Shown one piece after another: positions 24,851 to 38,295 of a stretch of DNA of 64,000 nucleotides (positions are counted from its first letter, which is position 1; every line of letters begins with the position of its first letter). The DNA is taken from assembly GCA_013397935.1 (NCBI GenBank), contig VZRN01000563.1:558221-622220 (forward strand), given 5' to 3'. This DNA is from Dasyornis broadbenti. Lineage: Eukaryota; Chordata; Aves; Passeriformes; Dasyornithidae. The translations under genes and the position numbers were made by a program. The notes under the pieces are model-generated. The model did no database searches. It was not told the origin of the DNA and saw nothing but the letters and a program-made list of their open reading frames with translations.

Positions 24851-27354
24851 ATGTTTTCTTCTGAAAAAGAGAATGGAGAGCAATTGTCTCTCTTCCACCA
24901 CAGCCCAACAAACAGGAGAGATGTCACCTGGTATTAATTATATGCAAGCAGATAATTACTGTCAGCATCAAATAGGACCATTTTTCTGATACAAACCAGA
25001 GAAGATACTACATTGTAGTTGAATCTTCTCAGTGAAGTTCAAATCAGTCTGAAAGGAATAGGTGCAGCTCACTGTGTGAACTTTTCCTGCCTGTAAGGTG
25101 CTACAAAGATGGGGTTTATGAGACCCTTCTCTCTCTCCTCAAACATGGTGTGTCTTTGGGGACAAGAAAAAGAGGTTTTTCTCTAGATATTTATCTGTCA
25201 AGCCTTCCTTGTTTCATTAATCTGAAATGGCTTTCAGGAAGACATTTGGGTTATTTGGAACAATTTACTAGCCTATAAGTGTTATTTAATCACAAGCAAA
25301 CTGGATGTAAAGAGCCTGACTGGTAATTTGAAGTTTTCCATCCTGATTGTCATGTCTAATACAAGGCACCATTAGCAGATTCTACAGTTCTAAGTTATCA
25401 TTAAAGCTCTGAGTGGCTGTTACAATGTTTTTTGTTTTTTATTGTAGAAAACAACATGAATACCAGTGATAAGACTGTTTTAGCATCCCACAATGACAGT
25501 ACACAATCTAAATGTGGCATTCTTGTAGGAGAGCAGAAATTATTGTTCCGGTACGTAACTGCAAGTGTGCACAACATGAATTTGTAAATAATGAAAGGAA
25601 AAATCAAATAAAGATTAACTATTAGTAATTGCTAAACTGCAAAAAAATGCTATTAAACTAGATAATCTGATTAACCAACCACATTAGAAATAGATACAAT
25701 AAAAATTCAGTAAAAATCCTGTTGACACTACCTACATTTTTCCTGAGTTTCTCAGTCATAAATTATGTTGACTGGTTCCATAGTCATTATAACATGACTT
25801 TTGGTCTTTTTGTGATCCCTTTTTGGGAACTAATAACATGGTTTATTAGATTTAGATATCTGTGAATTAGTCTGTTTTTTTTTTTTTTAGATACAGGAAA
25901 GAAAGCAGAATTTTTTGCCTTGTTTTCCCTGAAGAAAAGGTTCTTTACAAGCAAAAACATTTATCACAATTGTGTTTTCCCTCATACAATGGTGAAAAGG
26001 GAAAAAATTCTTAAAGCTCCTGAGGCATTTTTTCCTGAACATTTTGACAAACAAGGCAAGGATTACAGTAATCTACATATGCTTTTAGATTTTAATATCT
26101 CAATAAAAGCTTGCCATCAAAGCTAGGATAAAAACTTCTGGAACTGCTTATGAGTTTTATTGAGTTCACCAGCTGAAGGGGATGGATGATCAAACATTGT
26201 AATAAGTTATTTCTGCTCGTTAAATAGGCAAAAGAATTCTGGATCGTATCATGCCCTTCCATCCCAGACCATTCTATGGAACAGCAAACACTTAGTACAA
26301 AAGAAGCTGATTCTTAGCTCTCCGCAAAGAACACTTTTTCCCTTTTATCCATGTGTGTTTAACTGGATAAATGAACTGAAATGTCTAAAGTTTTTGGTTT
26401 TTGGTCTCACATTGAATACTCACAGCAGAGGTAGCAATGAAATTAGAATTCACTTAGAAGCCATTTTTAGTCTAATCCAGCTGACTGTCTCCATGCTATG
26501 GTTTATGTTTTGTTTTGGTGTTCTTGGAAAGAAAACCTCCTTTCCTACACTATTTTCACAAATATGTAGATTGGCCAAGCCAGTGCCTCTCTGATTGACC
26601 AGACTAAAGCTGAATATTTTGCATGTTCTTCTGCCATTGTCTGCACAACACGATATTGTCATACTTTACTGTAAACTTTGGCATCACAAACTCTGTAAAA
26701 GCATCCAGGAGTGATTCGGTGATTTTCATAAGGTACCAGTTATATACCCAACAGATGATTCTTCAGCAGAATTTAGTTAAGCGTTTTAAGATATAATATC
26801 AATTTTACCTAGTTAAAAAAAAAAATGTTTTGGACAAGTACAGACACTTCATTGTGAGTTCACCATCAAATCAGATACTTGAACAAATATACATTTCTCA
26901 TTATGGTATTAGAAATCTATTAACTTTATGCTATGCATATATACTTTGTTAAAACATATATTTCAGGTTTCATCCTCAAAAAAATGTATTTTAAAAAGCC
27001 CAAGTGAAACTTCCTTGGTCTTCAGTGCTTACAACTTCAGTCACTTACATGATGTCCAAAATATGCTCTAGACAATGCAATTTGAGTTTCGGTTTAAAAA
27101 AACAATGCTTTATTCCATACCACATTTTCACATTTAGTTTTATAGTCAGAAAGTAATTTCTGATACAACTTTTCATTTTTTTTTTAAATTTACATATTTG
27201 AATATTTCATTGTGCTTTAACATAACTTTTATTTGAAACTGTTATATTTGGAAATGTGGTTTATGATTATATACCTTGATTTGCTACAACTTTAGTGCAT
27301 TTCCCACATTGATATAAGTAGGGAAATGCCTATATTGTTTTTTTCACATTGAAG

Positions 27355-27357
<3 letters not shown>

Positions 27358-27395
<38 letters not shown>
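27358..27395. repeat. (TA)n microsatellite and poly-T
   Basis: Alternating A and T from 27358 to 27385, followed by a run of T to 27395. Confidence 0.95.
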
Positions 27396-27397
<2 letters not shown>

Positions 27398-28836
27398 AGA
27401 GATTTTCTCCATCTATTCTTTTCCTTTTTTTCACCTTTTTTTTGATCCACTGCAGGGTATTTCTCAGGAGATGTGTAGTAATAGCAGGTGTTTTTAAGAT
27501 ACATGAATGGTCATCACTTTAATTTTTTGCTTTGTTTTTGTCTCAAAATAAAAGTTTTCCTTTCAGTCCATGCTGTACCTCCATGCAGCTATAATGAACA
27601 GCCTATTGTGAGCAATCTTGTATCACATTCACGCTTTGTCAGGGTCTTTTATACAGCTGAGGTAATGCATCAAAGAAAAAATGCTTCAGAGACTATATGT
27701 GTGGATTCCAGTTCTGGGTTTATTGCCTGTTAGATGATGGCCAAGTGTTTAAAACTCACAGAGCTGTTATATCTCATCCCTTCCTATCCCTACAGAAAGA
27801 AATGGAAGCCTTAAACAAAAATTAAAAATTTCTTTTCTATTTTTTTAGCATTTTGAGAGATGGAAATTGCTTGCAACTTCCCTTGAATGTGGAAAAATTG
27901 CTCACCGTCTGTATCTGTTCATAAATAATTAAGTAATCGCTAATTTGAGCAGAATTTTATACAACTTTCATTCAAGTAGCTGAAGGCAGGAATTTTTGTA
28001 GATTCTTACCATTACAACGTTTCACTTTCACAAATGCATATGATTTCAAACATCAAGCTTTTAAAAGCTGATGAGAATTTATGACCTATCTGCCAAACGG
28101 CCGTGAATGACTAAATAGTTGCTGTTAGACCTGTTCAGCTCTTAGGTAGAATTCATAAAGATACTTTTATGGCTATTTAAATTGAAATGTTTTGCCTCAG
28201 TGGTGGTAAGCTAACTGTACATATATAGCTTTGGTAGCTCTGTCACCAGGAAATAACTTAGGGCTGCTGCAACTTGATTGTTTTACATTATGTTCCCATA
28301 TTCTTATTTTACTGCTACTCTAAAATTTTTTTGCTGTACTTTTCTTCACATCCAATAAAAATATTGCTTTCAAATTATTTCTAGTACTACAGCATAATAT
28401 TTCACCAAAACAATAAGACATGTATATTGATGTTTTTTACCTGTGTCATAAATTATTGTAATTGGTAAGAGTCACATTAAGCAACAGAACTATGAGTCAT
28501 GGTCAAATCTGTGTGACAAACAAAGTAGGTTCACTTCTAACTGCTATAATAGTAAATTGACTGGTCTAAATAAGCACTACAAAAAAAAAGTATAAACACT
28601 GCATAAAAATGACATTCTTAAGAGGTTGAAACAGACATTTCGTCTCACTTCTGTGCAGCATCATAATTTCTCATCACACCCAGATGAAAGCCAAAGTGGT
28701 GGTTCTGGACTCTTCCTGTACTGCACTGCAAGTTTCTGCTCCCCATCTGTGGCAGCTATGGTATTTCTAGGGATGGATTAATGGGGTTTTTTTGTTCTTG
28801 TTTTGTTTTGTTTAGTTTGGTTGGGGTTTTTTATTT

Positions 28837-28872
28837 GTTTGTTTGTTTGTTTGTTTGTTTGTTTGTTTGTTT
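28837..28872. repeat. (GTTT)9 microsatellite
   Basis: Nine uninterrupted GTTT units, within a broader T/G-rich stretch beginning near 28790. Confidence 0.95.
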
Positions 28873-29964
28873 TTCAGGTGGATTAGGAAATTCATCCAGC
28901 TAAAAATTATCCAACTAACAATGTGGCACCGTAAGCACTAGTGCTGGCACAAAGTAGAAAAGGAAAACAATAGAAATATAGACATAATTTACAGGGTTCA
29001 GAAATATTCCCTTGGTGGCATTCCACATTTAGGATTGTTGAAAGTGATTGTGAAATCACAGTCTTTCGGTAATCCTTCAGTTGCTGTAGACACTATCACT
29101 TATATTCTATACACATTTTTTCAACATCAGGAAAAATATAATTTGTTCCATGATCTGTCAAAAACCTTGAGATGAACCTCAGGGTTTCACAAAATGTTAA
29201 TCTATCGCTCCTAATCTTCTTTTCATAATCTGCAGTTGTTTAGCAAAAGCAGTTTTGAGAGCCACTCAGTTCACTGCTGTGAAATCCAAAAGGTCTCCAT
29301 AATCTGATGGGAGCTCCTAATTTCAGAGTCATTAACCTTCTCTTCAGTAAAGGGGTGCAAAAGTGGAATGGGAACCTATTTCTCCTTTTCAATTTTTACA
29401 GAGAGCTGGCAACAGTTAACAGGGTGTAAAATGTTCTACCTTCCTCACTGCAGTAAGCAATTACCTCAAATAAAAAACAAGTTGTCACTGTGTTCAAATC
29501 AGTGTTACTTCTGTTTTTTCAGCAAGCGGAGAACATAAGGCTGGCAGCGCAAGTAAATGAAAGAGTCAGTTTTCCCTGGGACTTGCCTCCCTTCAGTTTC
29601 TGTCAGCCAAAACCCAGTTATTTGCAGAGGAAGGAAAAGAGCACAAGTATAAACAGGCCCTGAGGTAAACAGGGCTTTGGCAGGAATAAGAAGAACTTTC
29701 CAAAGCCATTCAGGAAGCCTTAAGGAAGTGTGTTCATGCTGAATTAATTATGTTTTTATTGCTTATGAAAAGATTGTGGAAAGACACATTGTCCTCACTG
29801 TGAGAAAGGAGAAGTTGTTAATTTGCATTCATCTAGCTGAATAACACAGCTGAAAGGAGGGAATGCAGGAATCTGTCACTGTCATCCTTGTACAGCATTC
29901 CTTATTCCTGCTATATTCCTGTTAAAAAGTGAAAACATCTTGACATTTGAGAGCAGACAGAGAA

Positions 29965-30225
29965 AGTCAGCCATGTCCTGGGCTGCACCCAAAGCCCCGT
30001 GGGCAGCAGGGCAGGGAGGGGATTCTGCCCCTCTGCCCCGCTCTGCTGAGACCCCACCTGCAGTGCTGCATCAGCTCTGGGCTCCCAGCACAGCAAGGAC
30101 AGGGAGCTGTTGGAGCCAGGCCAGAGGAGGCACCGAGGTGATCAGAGGGATGGAGCAGCCCTGCTTTGAAGACAAACTGAGAGAGTTGGGGCTGTTCAGC
30201 CTGAAAAAAAGAAGCTGAAAGCTTT
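29965..30225 (+). mobile_element. CR1 LINE 3' region fragment
   Basis: CR1 hallmarks in order: CATGTCCTGGGCTGCACCC, GGGGATTCTGCCCCTCTGCC, GAGACCCCACCTGCAGTGCTG, GATCAGAGGGATGGAGCAGC and GAGAGAGTTGGGGCTGTTC. The copy breaks off after AAAAAAAGAAGCTGAAAGC, so it lacks the true 3' end. Reading frames on both strands (up to 126 codons on -) are by-products. Confidence 0.9.
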
Positions 30226-33200
30226 TTCCTCACTTTACAAGACATGGTACTTGAGCATGTCTTGATTATTCCTAGCAGGTGCAGAAATATCATCCTCCCT
30301 ATTGTAAAAATAATATTAGAGATATTTACAGATAAAATAAGACCCATGAATCTATATCAGGTCATATAGCGAACATATTTTAGAGAAACTGAACCTAACA
30401 CAGAGTCAAAATGAGATTTGAACTGTTTTTTGACAATATATGAAAAATAGCTTAGGAATTTTATGAATTCACATAAAATAATGAAGCCTAACTTATCTCA
30501 CAAATATTTAAAACACATGATAGAAAATAAGATTTCCAGAAGGGAGTGTACAAAATGTCACAAAATACAAATGATTTGTACTTGAATGTTTTACTATTTT
30601 TGAAATCCTTTCAACTTTTTATGTGCTTCTCATCACCCTTCTGAACATCCTAGTATTGCTATCTTACAGTGCTCAGGTGTCTGGAACTTTAATATCCAAT
30701 TTGTGTTTGCACTAGGGACAAAAATAAACAGATTATTAGTTTGGTGGTTTTTTTTTTTTTTTTTTCCCCTGCATGACATGACCTGCACAGATCAGAGCTG
30801 TTCTGGGGTTATATAAGCTATACCACATTGTAAGCAGGTCCAATTTGTGCCCTGATATCTTCCTTCAATCTGATTTAACTGTATTTCTTTTGGTAGTTTG
30901 CATTTTTTTGTGTGTTTTCTGTCTCTGTTCCCAGAATGATTTCATGCACTTTTTATTAAACTGCTTGCAGATTACTCGGCATAGAGTCCAACAATTTTAG
31001 AGTTGTGTGAAAGCATTAATAACATTAACATTATTTTCACTGCCAGATTACTGAAACAAAAAAATAAAAGAAAGCAGCCAAGAAAACATTGCTTCTACAA
31101 TTCTCCCTGGGTTCTTTTCTTCATTTCTGCATGTTGTCATTACCAGCATCCTTTTTTTGCAGGATAGCACTTCTCCTTCATGCAGGCAAGGTTAGTATAT
31201 ACCTGCTCCTTTTTATGGTGCCTCCCATGTCTCCTTAGTTCTTAACAACTATTCATTTGCCCAAGGACTTTTCTCCTTCATTAAGGCCCTTTTTACCGTG
31301 ACTATCCTGTTTGTGTGATATGTGCTTTCAGCCTTAAAGGGTCCTGAAACCTTAGGAATCTCCATAATTGTTTGGAAAGGCATTGCTGGCTGGCACCCTT
31401 GCCAGGCTAGTTCATTGCCTAAACACATCAAGATAAACTTCCTGCATTTGCCTGTTAGTGGCATGTCTCTTACTTAGATTCACAAAAAGCTGCATATGCT
31501 ATCTCAATTTGCAGAAGCAGGATTAACATTCTGCTCAAAAGGGCATTAAATGATCTCCTGGAAGGAAGAGGAAGGTAGAGCATAAATAGGTAGATAAGTC
31601 TCAGGAGCTCCTGGGAGAGGATGATTCTGAAAAGCAGTATTGCAGCCAGGGTCAGGGGATAAATTCATGTCATAAACACACTGAGGGGGCATCAGCTACC
31701 CCCAGCTGGGGCAAAGGAGAGCGACATCCCAAGGAAAAGTCTGAGATCAACTCTGGGGAACTGTTTCATGACTGCTGATGGAAGTCCTCAGTCAGATGAA
31801 ATCCTTCAAGAGAGGGTTTTTAGTTCACACTTTACAAAGCAGTGAGGAACATGACTGAGAATCTGCTGTGTTACAGCCTAATAAAGCCAGAAACCTCTGC
31901 CTCTTATGTTTCTTTCTGCTCAGCAGCATCAGCAAGCATTGTCTTATCAAAGAGTTTTTTAAAAAGGAACATAAAAATATACTCCTACTACCATAAACTA
32001 TTTCAATTGATAAAGAAATAGGTACGAGGAGCTACAAGTTCTGATGTCTTTTCTGACAGAAAGGAACAAAAAAAAAAGGAACAAATACAATGTTATGTTT
32101 CTTTATTGAATTTGTTAAAACAAGTACATGCTCCACCACCTGCCTTTTTAAAACATTTCATATTTTCTAAATGTAATTCTTCAAAGGCAAACCCTTTGAA
32201 ACCTTATTTTTAGAATCTTGGGAAATGTCCGATAACACTTCTATGTGGCAAGTTCTATATTATGTACAGATCACATTAATATTTCCTAATTATATCAATT
32301 TAGACTTTGTTTCTGTAATTTTCTTTAAATACAGTATTCTTTATAAATATTCCCCCCCCCCCAACTGTAAGACAACATTTCTATTATTCTTACCCTTTTA
32401 ATCCTCTTGTTTTTCTTGGTTACTTAAAGAATATAAGATAGTGTAAAGTGCAGTATAAAACCACTTCAGGGAAAAAAATAAAAAACCCCCAACCTAACCA
32501 ACTATATTCTGAGCACTTTAACGCATATGTAATAATGTTATAGGCTTATTCTTTGACGTGACCTGTCAAAGGCTCTGCAAAATCATCCCAGCTGAGGCCA
32601 ACCAGATTTAAACCAACTGAGAACTGAACTCCGCAAATGTCAACTTATTTGTGAATAAATTAACCTGGTTTAAAAAAAAGACTCAAATTTCAAGCTACAT
32701 AGCTAATGATGCCATATCCAAAAGTCTTATATTAAGAGTCTCAAGTGCAGAGAAAAATATCATCCTATATGATCTAATCTAGTTTATTGTTTTAACAGGA
32801 GATCCACATTTCTTGAAACATATTTAAGATATTATGAGAGAAGAATTAAAGCATTAATTGTGTTGAAGCAGATAGAAAAACCTCTTATTTTCTTCATGAG
32901 CTGATACAGGGTGAGGAATAAAAGAATGTACTGCCAAGAAATATATTTTTAACTCTATTACCAATCTTCCAGAACTCAAAGTTTAAAACTGTGCAGATTG
33001 ATGAACATACAACCAGGTTTCTTCCTTCGGTGGCTTGTCTTAGAATATAATAGAAAATTCTACAACATCTGAAGAAATTAACACAGTCCCTTCTTTCTTC
33101 TCTCCAGTTTTGCTGCCAGTATGTGAGAAATTGAGACCATTTCAAATGCTTTTTGTAATGATCTTTTTAAAAGTAAAAATGATACACTTTTCATTAGAAA

Positions 33201-34646
33201 GCCCACCCTACACTAGCCTAGGAAATTGCCCCACCACACCTCTGACCTCATGGGCTTTGATGGATTGAGAAGGAAGAATGAGGATAAGCTGAAGGATTCT
33301 GCAAGACTGAAGGAGAGTGCCAAGGTGAGAACACAGCGTAGGTTCTGCATCACTACTTAAGCCCAGAGTCATAAGATATACCCCAGACTACACTGCTGAA
33401 TTTGGTCTCAGTTGAACCTGGACTGCAATCTGGACACTGTGGGTACAAATTAAATATTTGTGGTTTTAATTTAGAGTAGGAGGGTACCTTTGGAACAAGG
33501 TTCTTGACCTTCAATAGCTACTGAACTTCAGCTCACATTGCAGAGCAACCTCCTAGTATGTCAACAGGATCATTTTGGGATGAAAACCGGAGAAGAGATG
33601 AACTTCAGAACTTGCTAAATGCACTTGTGCCACAGAGGTCTCCTGAAGTCAAAATTGCAAAGCTCAGCACTTTGAGAAAACTCAGGCTAGGCCTGAGTAC
33701 TAGCAAATATATACATATTGTTTTGCCTAAAGCTTGATATTTACCCTTACAAATGGGAAAGTGCTTTAAAATCAATGTTTACAAGGGACTGCGCTCTTTT
33801 TGGAGCATGATAATTCTTTGGTATCACAGAAATATATGACCTTTTATTTCTGTAATCAAAAAAAGTAATTGAGAAATAGTTATTTCTCTACATATTTTCC
33901 CCTTCTACAGGCAGAAACAATAAAATGTAATAAAGCAGTATTATTGCTCTGTTGGTTCAAATCCTAGAAAACCTAGTTATCTGAAATATAACACTGTTAA
34001 CATATGTTGAAAGGCATAAATGAGAATGAAATGTAAAGCCTGGAGATCATGTTTTACAGCTACTCTTTTAAAGTGCTTCATTTACCACCAAAGCCATCAC
34101 AACTCAAGGCAACACAAAATTGACCTGTTATAAACTTTTTCCTATTGCTGTCCCTATGCTCTGGGGAAAGAAAGATGTTTTGCTTAAGTCAACTGTAGAA
34201 CTTCAGAGAAGAGTAAATTATTTTAACTATGTTAGTGTTTGGAAAAAGACACAAATTTCACATAACTGTCTTCTTTTATTTCTACATGAAACATAACTTA
34301 TAAGTGAAGATTAAAGGAATTACATTTATTTAGCTTAAAGAGGTGACACCTAGGGAGAAACATGGTAACTCTACATAAATAGTTAAAGGACAATAATAGG
34401 AGAGAAAAGAAGAGCTAGTCACACTGAACATTAGCCATAAAACAAGGAGTAATGGGCTGAGTTAGAAATATAAATTTACCTTGGCTATTACAAGAACTCC
34501 ATGAGAGAAAGGACAATCAGAGCAAGACTTCTCTGGTGAAATAGTTATTGCACAATCTTTAGAGACATTAGAGGTAGGACTAAAAACTATCTGTTAAAAT
34601 ATTATGAATTTTCAGAGATTGAACTGGATTACTGAGAACATCCTTT
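30226..34646. other. AT-rich region without recognised genes
   Basis: No reading frame of note. It contains poly-T (30748-30765) and a C11 tract (32352-32362). The GC-richer stretch 31560-31900 carries an AATAAA at about 31881 followed by a T-rich sequence and might be a decayed LTR, but I cannot place it in a family. Confidence 0.5.
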
Positions 34647-35711
34647 TGTGGGTTGACCTTGTCTGGATGCCCGATGCCAACCAAGCCACTCTATTACTCC
34701 CCCTCTTCAACAGGACAGGAGGAGGAAATACAGCAAAAAGCCCATTGACTCGGAGGTTGCTTACCCATTACTAATACCAGAAAAACAGACTTGATTTGGG
34801 GAAACTAATTTAATTTATTGTTAATGAATATAAAAGTAAGATGATGAGGAGTAGGAACAAATCTAAAAACACACCCACCACTCTCTTCTTCCCAACCTCA
34901 GCTTTGCCCTCAACTCTTCTAATTTCTCTGAGCGGCACAGGCAGACAGAGGATAGAGGTTGGTGTCAGTTCATAAGGCTTGGTCTCTGCTGCTCCTTCCT
35001 CCTCATACTCTTCCCCTGCTCCAGGGGAATTAGGTCCCACAGGGAAGAGTTCTTCATGACCTTCCCCAGTGTGGACCCTTCCAACAGGCTGCAGTTCTTC
35101 AAGAACTACTTTGACATAGGTTCTTTCCACAGGTTACAGTCCTTCAGGAATGCTCTGCTCAAGCATGCATCCTCCAAGGATCCTCCAAGAAATCCTGCTC
35201 CTCTCCATGGAAGATTTAGATCCATGGGCTGCAGCTGTCTTCAGAATGTCCTCATCCGCTCTTCTGTGGAATCGTCAATGGACTGTAGGGGGACAACCTG
35301 GTCTTCTCCAGGATCTGCCAGAGAATCTCTGCTCCAGTGCCTGTAGCTCTTCCTCCCCCTCCTCATTTACACTTTTTATCTCCCACTTACCTAAGTGGAC
35401 ACACTAAGTGAAGGAATGCCTGAACTTAGGTAAGTGAAGGAGTTATCACCTGAGTGTCTGCAGAGATTTTTCTCTTCTCTATTTTTACTCCCCTCTTTCA
35501 GATGCTGTTGTCCACTATTTGATTTTTTTTCCTGTTCTCAAATATGTTATAATACAGACACTATTAAAATCACTGGTTGGCTCAGCCAACAGGGGCTCTC
35601 TTTTGGAGCCACCAAAACTGGCTCTGTTGGACATAGGGGAAGCTTCGGGTGTTTTCTCACAGAATCCACTCTTTCAGTCCCCTGCTACCAAAACCTTGCC
35701 ATGTAAACCCA
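34647..35711 (-). mobile_element. Near-complete ERVK-like LTR, about 1.07 kb
   Basis: On the - strand this LTR starts with TGGGTTTACATGGCAAGG and ends in GGTCAACCCACA, so it has the TG...CA ends of a retroviral LTR. Family hallmarks on the + strand include the CTTGATTTGGGGAAACTAATTTAATTTATT block, given in parts as CTTGATTTGGGGAAAC and TAATTTAATTTATT, several modules of the type GGCTGCAGTTCTTCAAGAAC and CAGTCCTTCAGGAATGCTC, and a GGAAGCTTCGGGTGTTTTCTCAC stretch in shortened form. The right part (35519-35706) is the start of the LTR. The two longest frames through it (96 and 106 codons) are not genes. No internal retroviral sequence adjoins it: a solo LTR. I find no clear target-site duplication. 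Confidence 0.82.
35384..35436. repeat. 13-bp perfect inverted repeat inside the LTR
   Basis: CACTTACCTAAGT (35384-35396) and its reverse complement (35424-35436) are separated by 27 bases. It lies inside the ERVK-like LTR. Confidence 0.85.
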
Positions 35712-36920
35712 AAAAAAAAATACACTCTCAGTATGATGAGGGAAAAAAGTGCATGCTTAAAAATACCCAGAGCTATAAGAGCACAAATTCCCTCTGATGA
35801 AATCGAGTTGTTCTAACAAGGTGAAAGAAAAATGCCACACAAAATGTAATAAATGCTCTGACAATTTAATTTGTAATTGCTCTAGCTATGATTAAAACTG
35901 TATTGACTGACTTCTAAGATACTTGCATCCAATTCTCCTGCACCAAGCAAATTTTCTACTAAGGAATAAAGAATACAGGCAAGCCAGAGGTTCAGAATTC
36001 TCCTTGCTTGTTCCTCATGTTTGTGGAAGATAAAAAGTTTAATAAGAAGAATTAAGACAGTTCTGTATTCAGCAGACAGAGTGAAGATTTGCCCCTATAT
36101 TCTTTCATCACTGTTAGAGTTTCTCTGGTGGATCAGCAAGACTTATTCCTGGACTTTTCTGATACTAGGGATAAAATATGAATGTCCAGGAACCTGCAAG
36201 ATTGAACGGCTTCTCAACAAATAATACATAAATAAGTGAAATTTCCTAAGAGCAAACACATAATAACAGCATCTACCATTTTCTTAAGATGACAGCTTTG
36301 GTCTATGAAAACAAAATGAAGCTTTAGACATTGGAGGGAATAAAGTAAGGATATAATGTCAGATATTAAAATTTGATTGACACTCCAGTAAAATTTGAGG
36401 AGAAATCTTTAACTGAGGCGATAAACACATCGGGACACATGATATGAATGTATCAGGGAAAATTTTTAAAAGTTTATCTGGTGTTTGGCTTTGTTGAGAT
36501 TACAGATTATATATGTATACAGATTACAGAGGTTAAACATTATAATTGCAATGGATTAGTAAATTTTCTTCAATTTACAATCTGTCGCACTTGCTCAGGG
36601 AACTACAGATTATCTTGAAAAGCTTTGATTGACACGCGGTCACTGAGCCAGGCTGACCATGATGATACATGTCCCTGAGATATTAAAAGGCTCATAAGAA
36701 AGGAACAAGACAAAATTCCAATGTCTTTAGGTTCATCATTAGAGTGTGAGATCTGACAGGTTTGCACGTGCTTCAGCTACTTTGCCATTAGCAGTAGTGT
36801 TGTAAAACTTGGGCTGGGAAAGGCCTCAGGACCCAGCTTTGCAAGTTTTTTTGGAATTAGGGTGATGCCACTTCACCCCAAGTTCTTGTATTTGCTCACT
36901 ACATCTTGTATAGGGTTTAC

Positions 36921-36981
36921 ATGGTAAGAAAAAAGAAGGATTGCAAAAGGTGTTTTGGCTTTTGTCTTTTTTTCTTACCAT
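36921..36981 (+). repeat. 61-nt stem-loop
   Basis: A 14-bp perfect outer stem (ATGGTAAGAAAAAA at 36921-36934 with 36968-36981) and a 7-pair inner stem (36943-36949 with 36959-36965, one G-U pair) enclose a 9-nt loop. An uneven internal loop of 8 and 2 nt separates the two stems. The size is close to a microRNA precursor or a tiny inverted-repeat element, but the uneven internal loop argues against a functional microRNA. No known microRNA seed was recognised. Confidence 0.6.
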
Positions 36982-37772
36982 TTAAATCTGTTTTAATAGA
37001 CAATAAACTAAAATAACTATCCCCAAGTTTAATCTGGCTTGCCCATTGTTGTCATTAGTGAGCGATGTCCCTGTCGTTTTCTCAATTCATGAGTTTTTTC
37101 ACCTTGTTTTCTCCCTGCATCTGCTTGATGAGAGGAGTGAGAGTGGCTGGCTGGGCATCTGGCAAGCAGACAAGGTAAACCACTTTTAAACACATGATAA
37201 GCATAATTAACTAATGTTGTGGTATAAAATAGAGCTAAAATGTATTCACTTTTCCCTGTACCTCTTTCATTGTAGTGTCAGTGTTCTCTCCACCTTGTCC
37301 TCAGATCACAGAGTCCATCCACAAGTGCTATACAGTTTACTCAACAAAAGCAAGATGAGGGCAAACAATTTTTCTCCTGGAATACTGTTTCACTGTATTA
37401 ATCAAAGCTTTGAATTCGATAAGTAGTAAAATCATAAATTTTCCATTGTCAACAGCAGCTGTTGGGATCTCCATTGAAAATAAATTATGTAAAACTTGTT
37501 AACAGATCACATATTTTTGTTATATGGCATTTTGCATTGTAGTGTGAGGATCAGAAACGTTATGGAATGTGTTACTTCCCTGCTCTTTGTTCTGATTTAC
37601 AAAACCTTTATAAGTGGATTAAAAATCTAAAAAAAAAAAAAAAAAAGTGTATATAAAAACATTATGTCAGTTAAACGGAAGGTTCATTTTTTAAAATTGA
37701 TTGTTAAATTATTCGTAAACTGTGCAGATGTCCTAGTTCCAAATTAGCCCTTAAACAAATTTCCTAATGATA

Positions 37773-37832
37773 AAACAAACAAACAAACAAACAAACAAAC
37801 AAACAAACAAACAAACAAACAAACAAACAAAC
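37773..37832. repeat. (AAAC)15 microsatellite
   Basis: Fifteen uninterrupted AAAC units. Confidence 0.97.
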
Positions 37833-38295
37833 CACCCTCACTACGCAAAGAGAGAGTTTATGTATTTTAATTTATGCACTAAACTACGCTGAAGGTCCAA
37901 AGAAGCAGAAATAATGCTAAAAGTTTACTAGTTTTTCAGGTCTAGCTTGAACTCTTGTCCTTGAATATTGCATTGATATTGTATTTATACTGAACATGGT
38001 TTTTCAGATGCATTTTATATACAGAAGTGCAGCATCTATTTTCTTCACTGTCATTCACAGCTGTCTTATTTTTCTTCAGGTGACTGGATCAGGTAGACTT
38101 TCTTCAAGAAAAAGTGAGGTCATTCTTGCTCTGGGAAATAACAGACCCTGCCTAGACAAAAAGTTTCAAATGGTGTAGAGAGCTGGGGGGTTGAAGTCAA
38201 GAGCAGACCAAAGACTGTCAGACCTGGTGGGTGAAGAAGGAGCTTCCTGGGACCAGAGGGAACAACTAGTCAGGGACTGCAGCAATTCAAACTCT

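Larger units (their letters stand above)
24851..29964. other. AT-rich region without recognised genes
   Basis: Reading frames are short (at most about 80 codons) and show no domains. The region holds a (TA)n tract (27358-27385), followed by poly-T, and a (GTTT)n tract (28837-28872). Remaining sequence appears unique. Confidence 0.6.

Noticed and set aside
29911..30347. 126-codon frame on the - strand and 92-codon frame on the + strand
   Set aside because: Both run through the CR1 fragment at 29965-30225.
34810..35797. Frames of 85-106 codons
   Set aside because: They lie wholly or largely in the ERVK-like LTR at 34647-35711, which is not protein-coding.
37773..37832. Regular short repeats considered as a CRISPR array
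   Set aside because: The units are 4 bases with no spacers; this is a microsatellite in a vertebrate genome.
38065..38180. Acceptor-like TTATTTTTCTTCAG followed by a possible exon
   Set aside because: No matching donor was found at exon-like distance and the frame is short.
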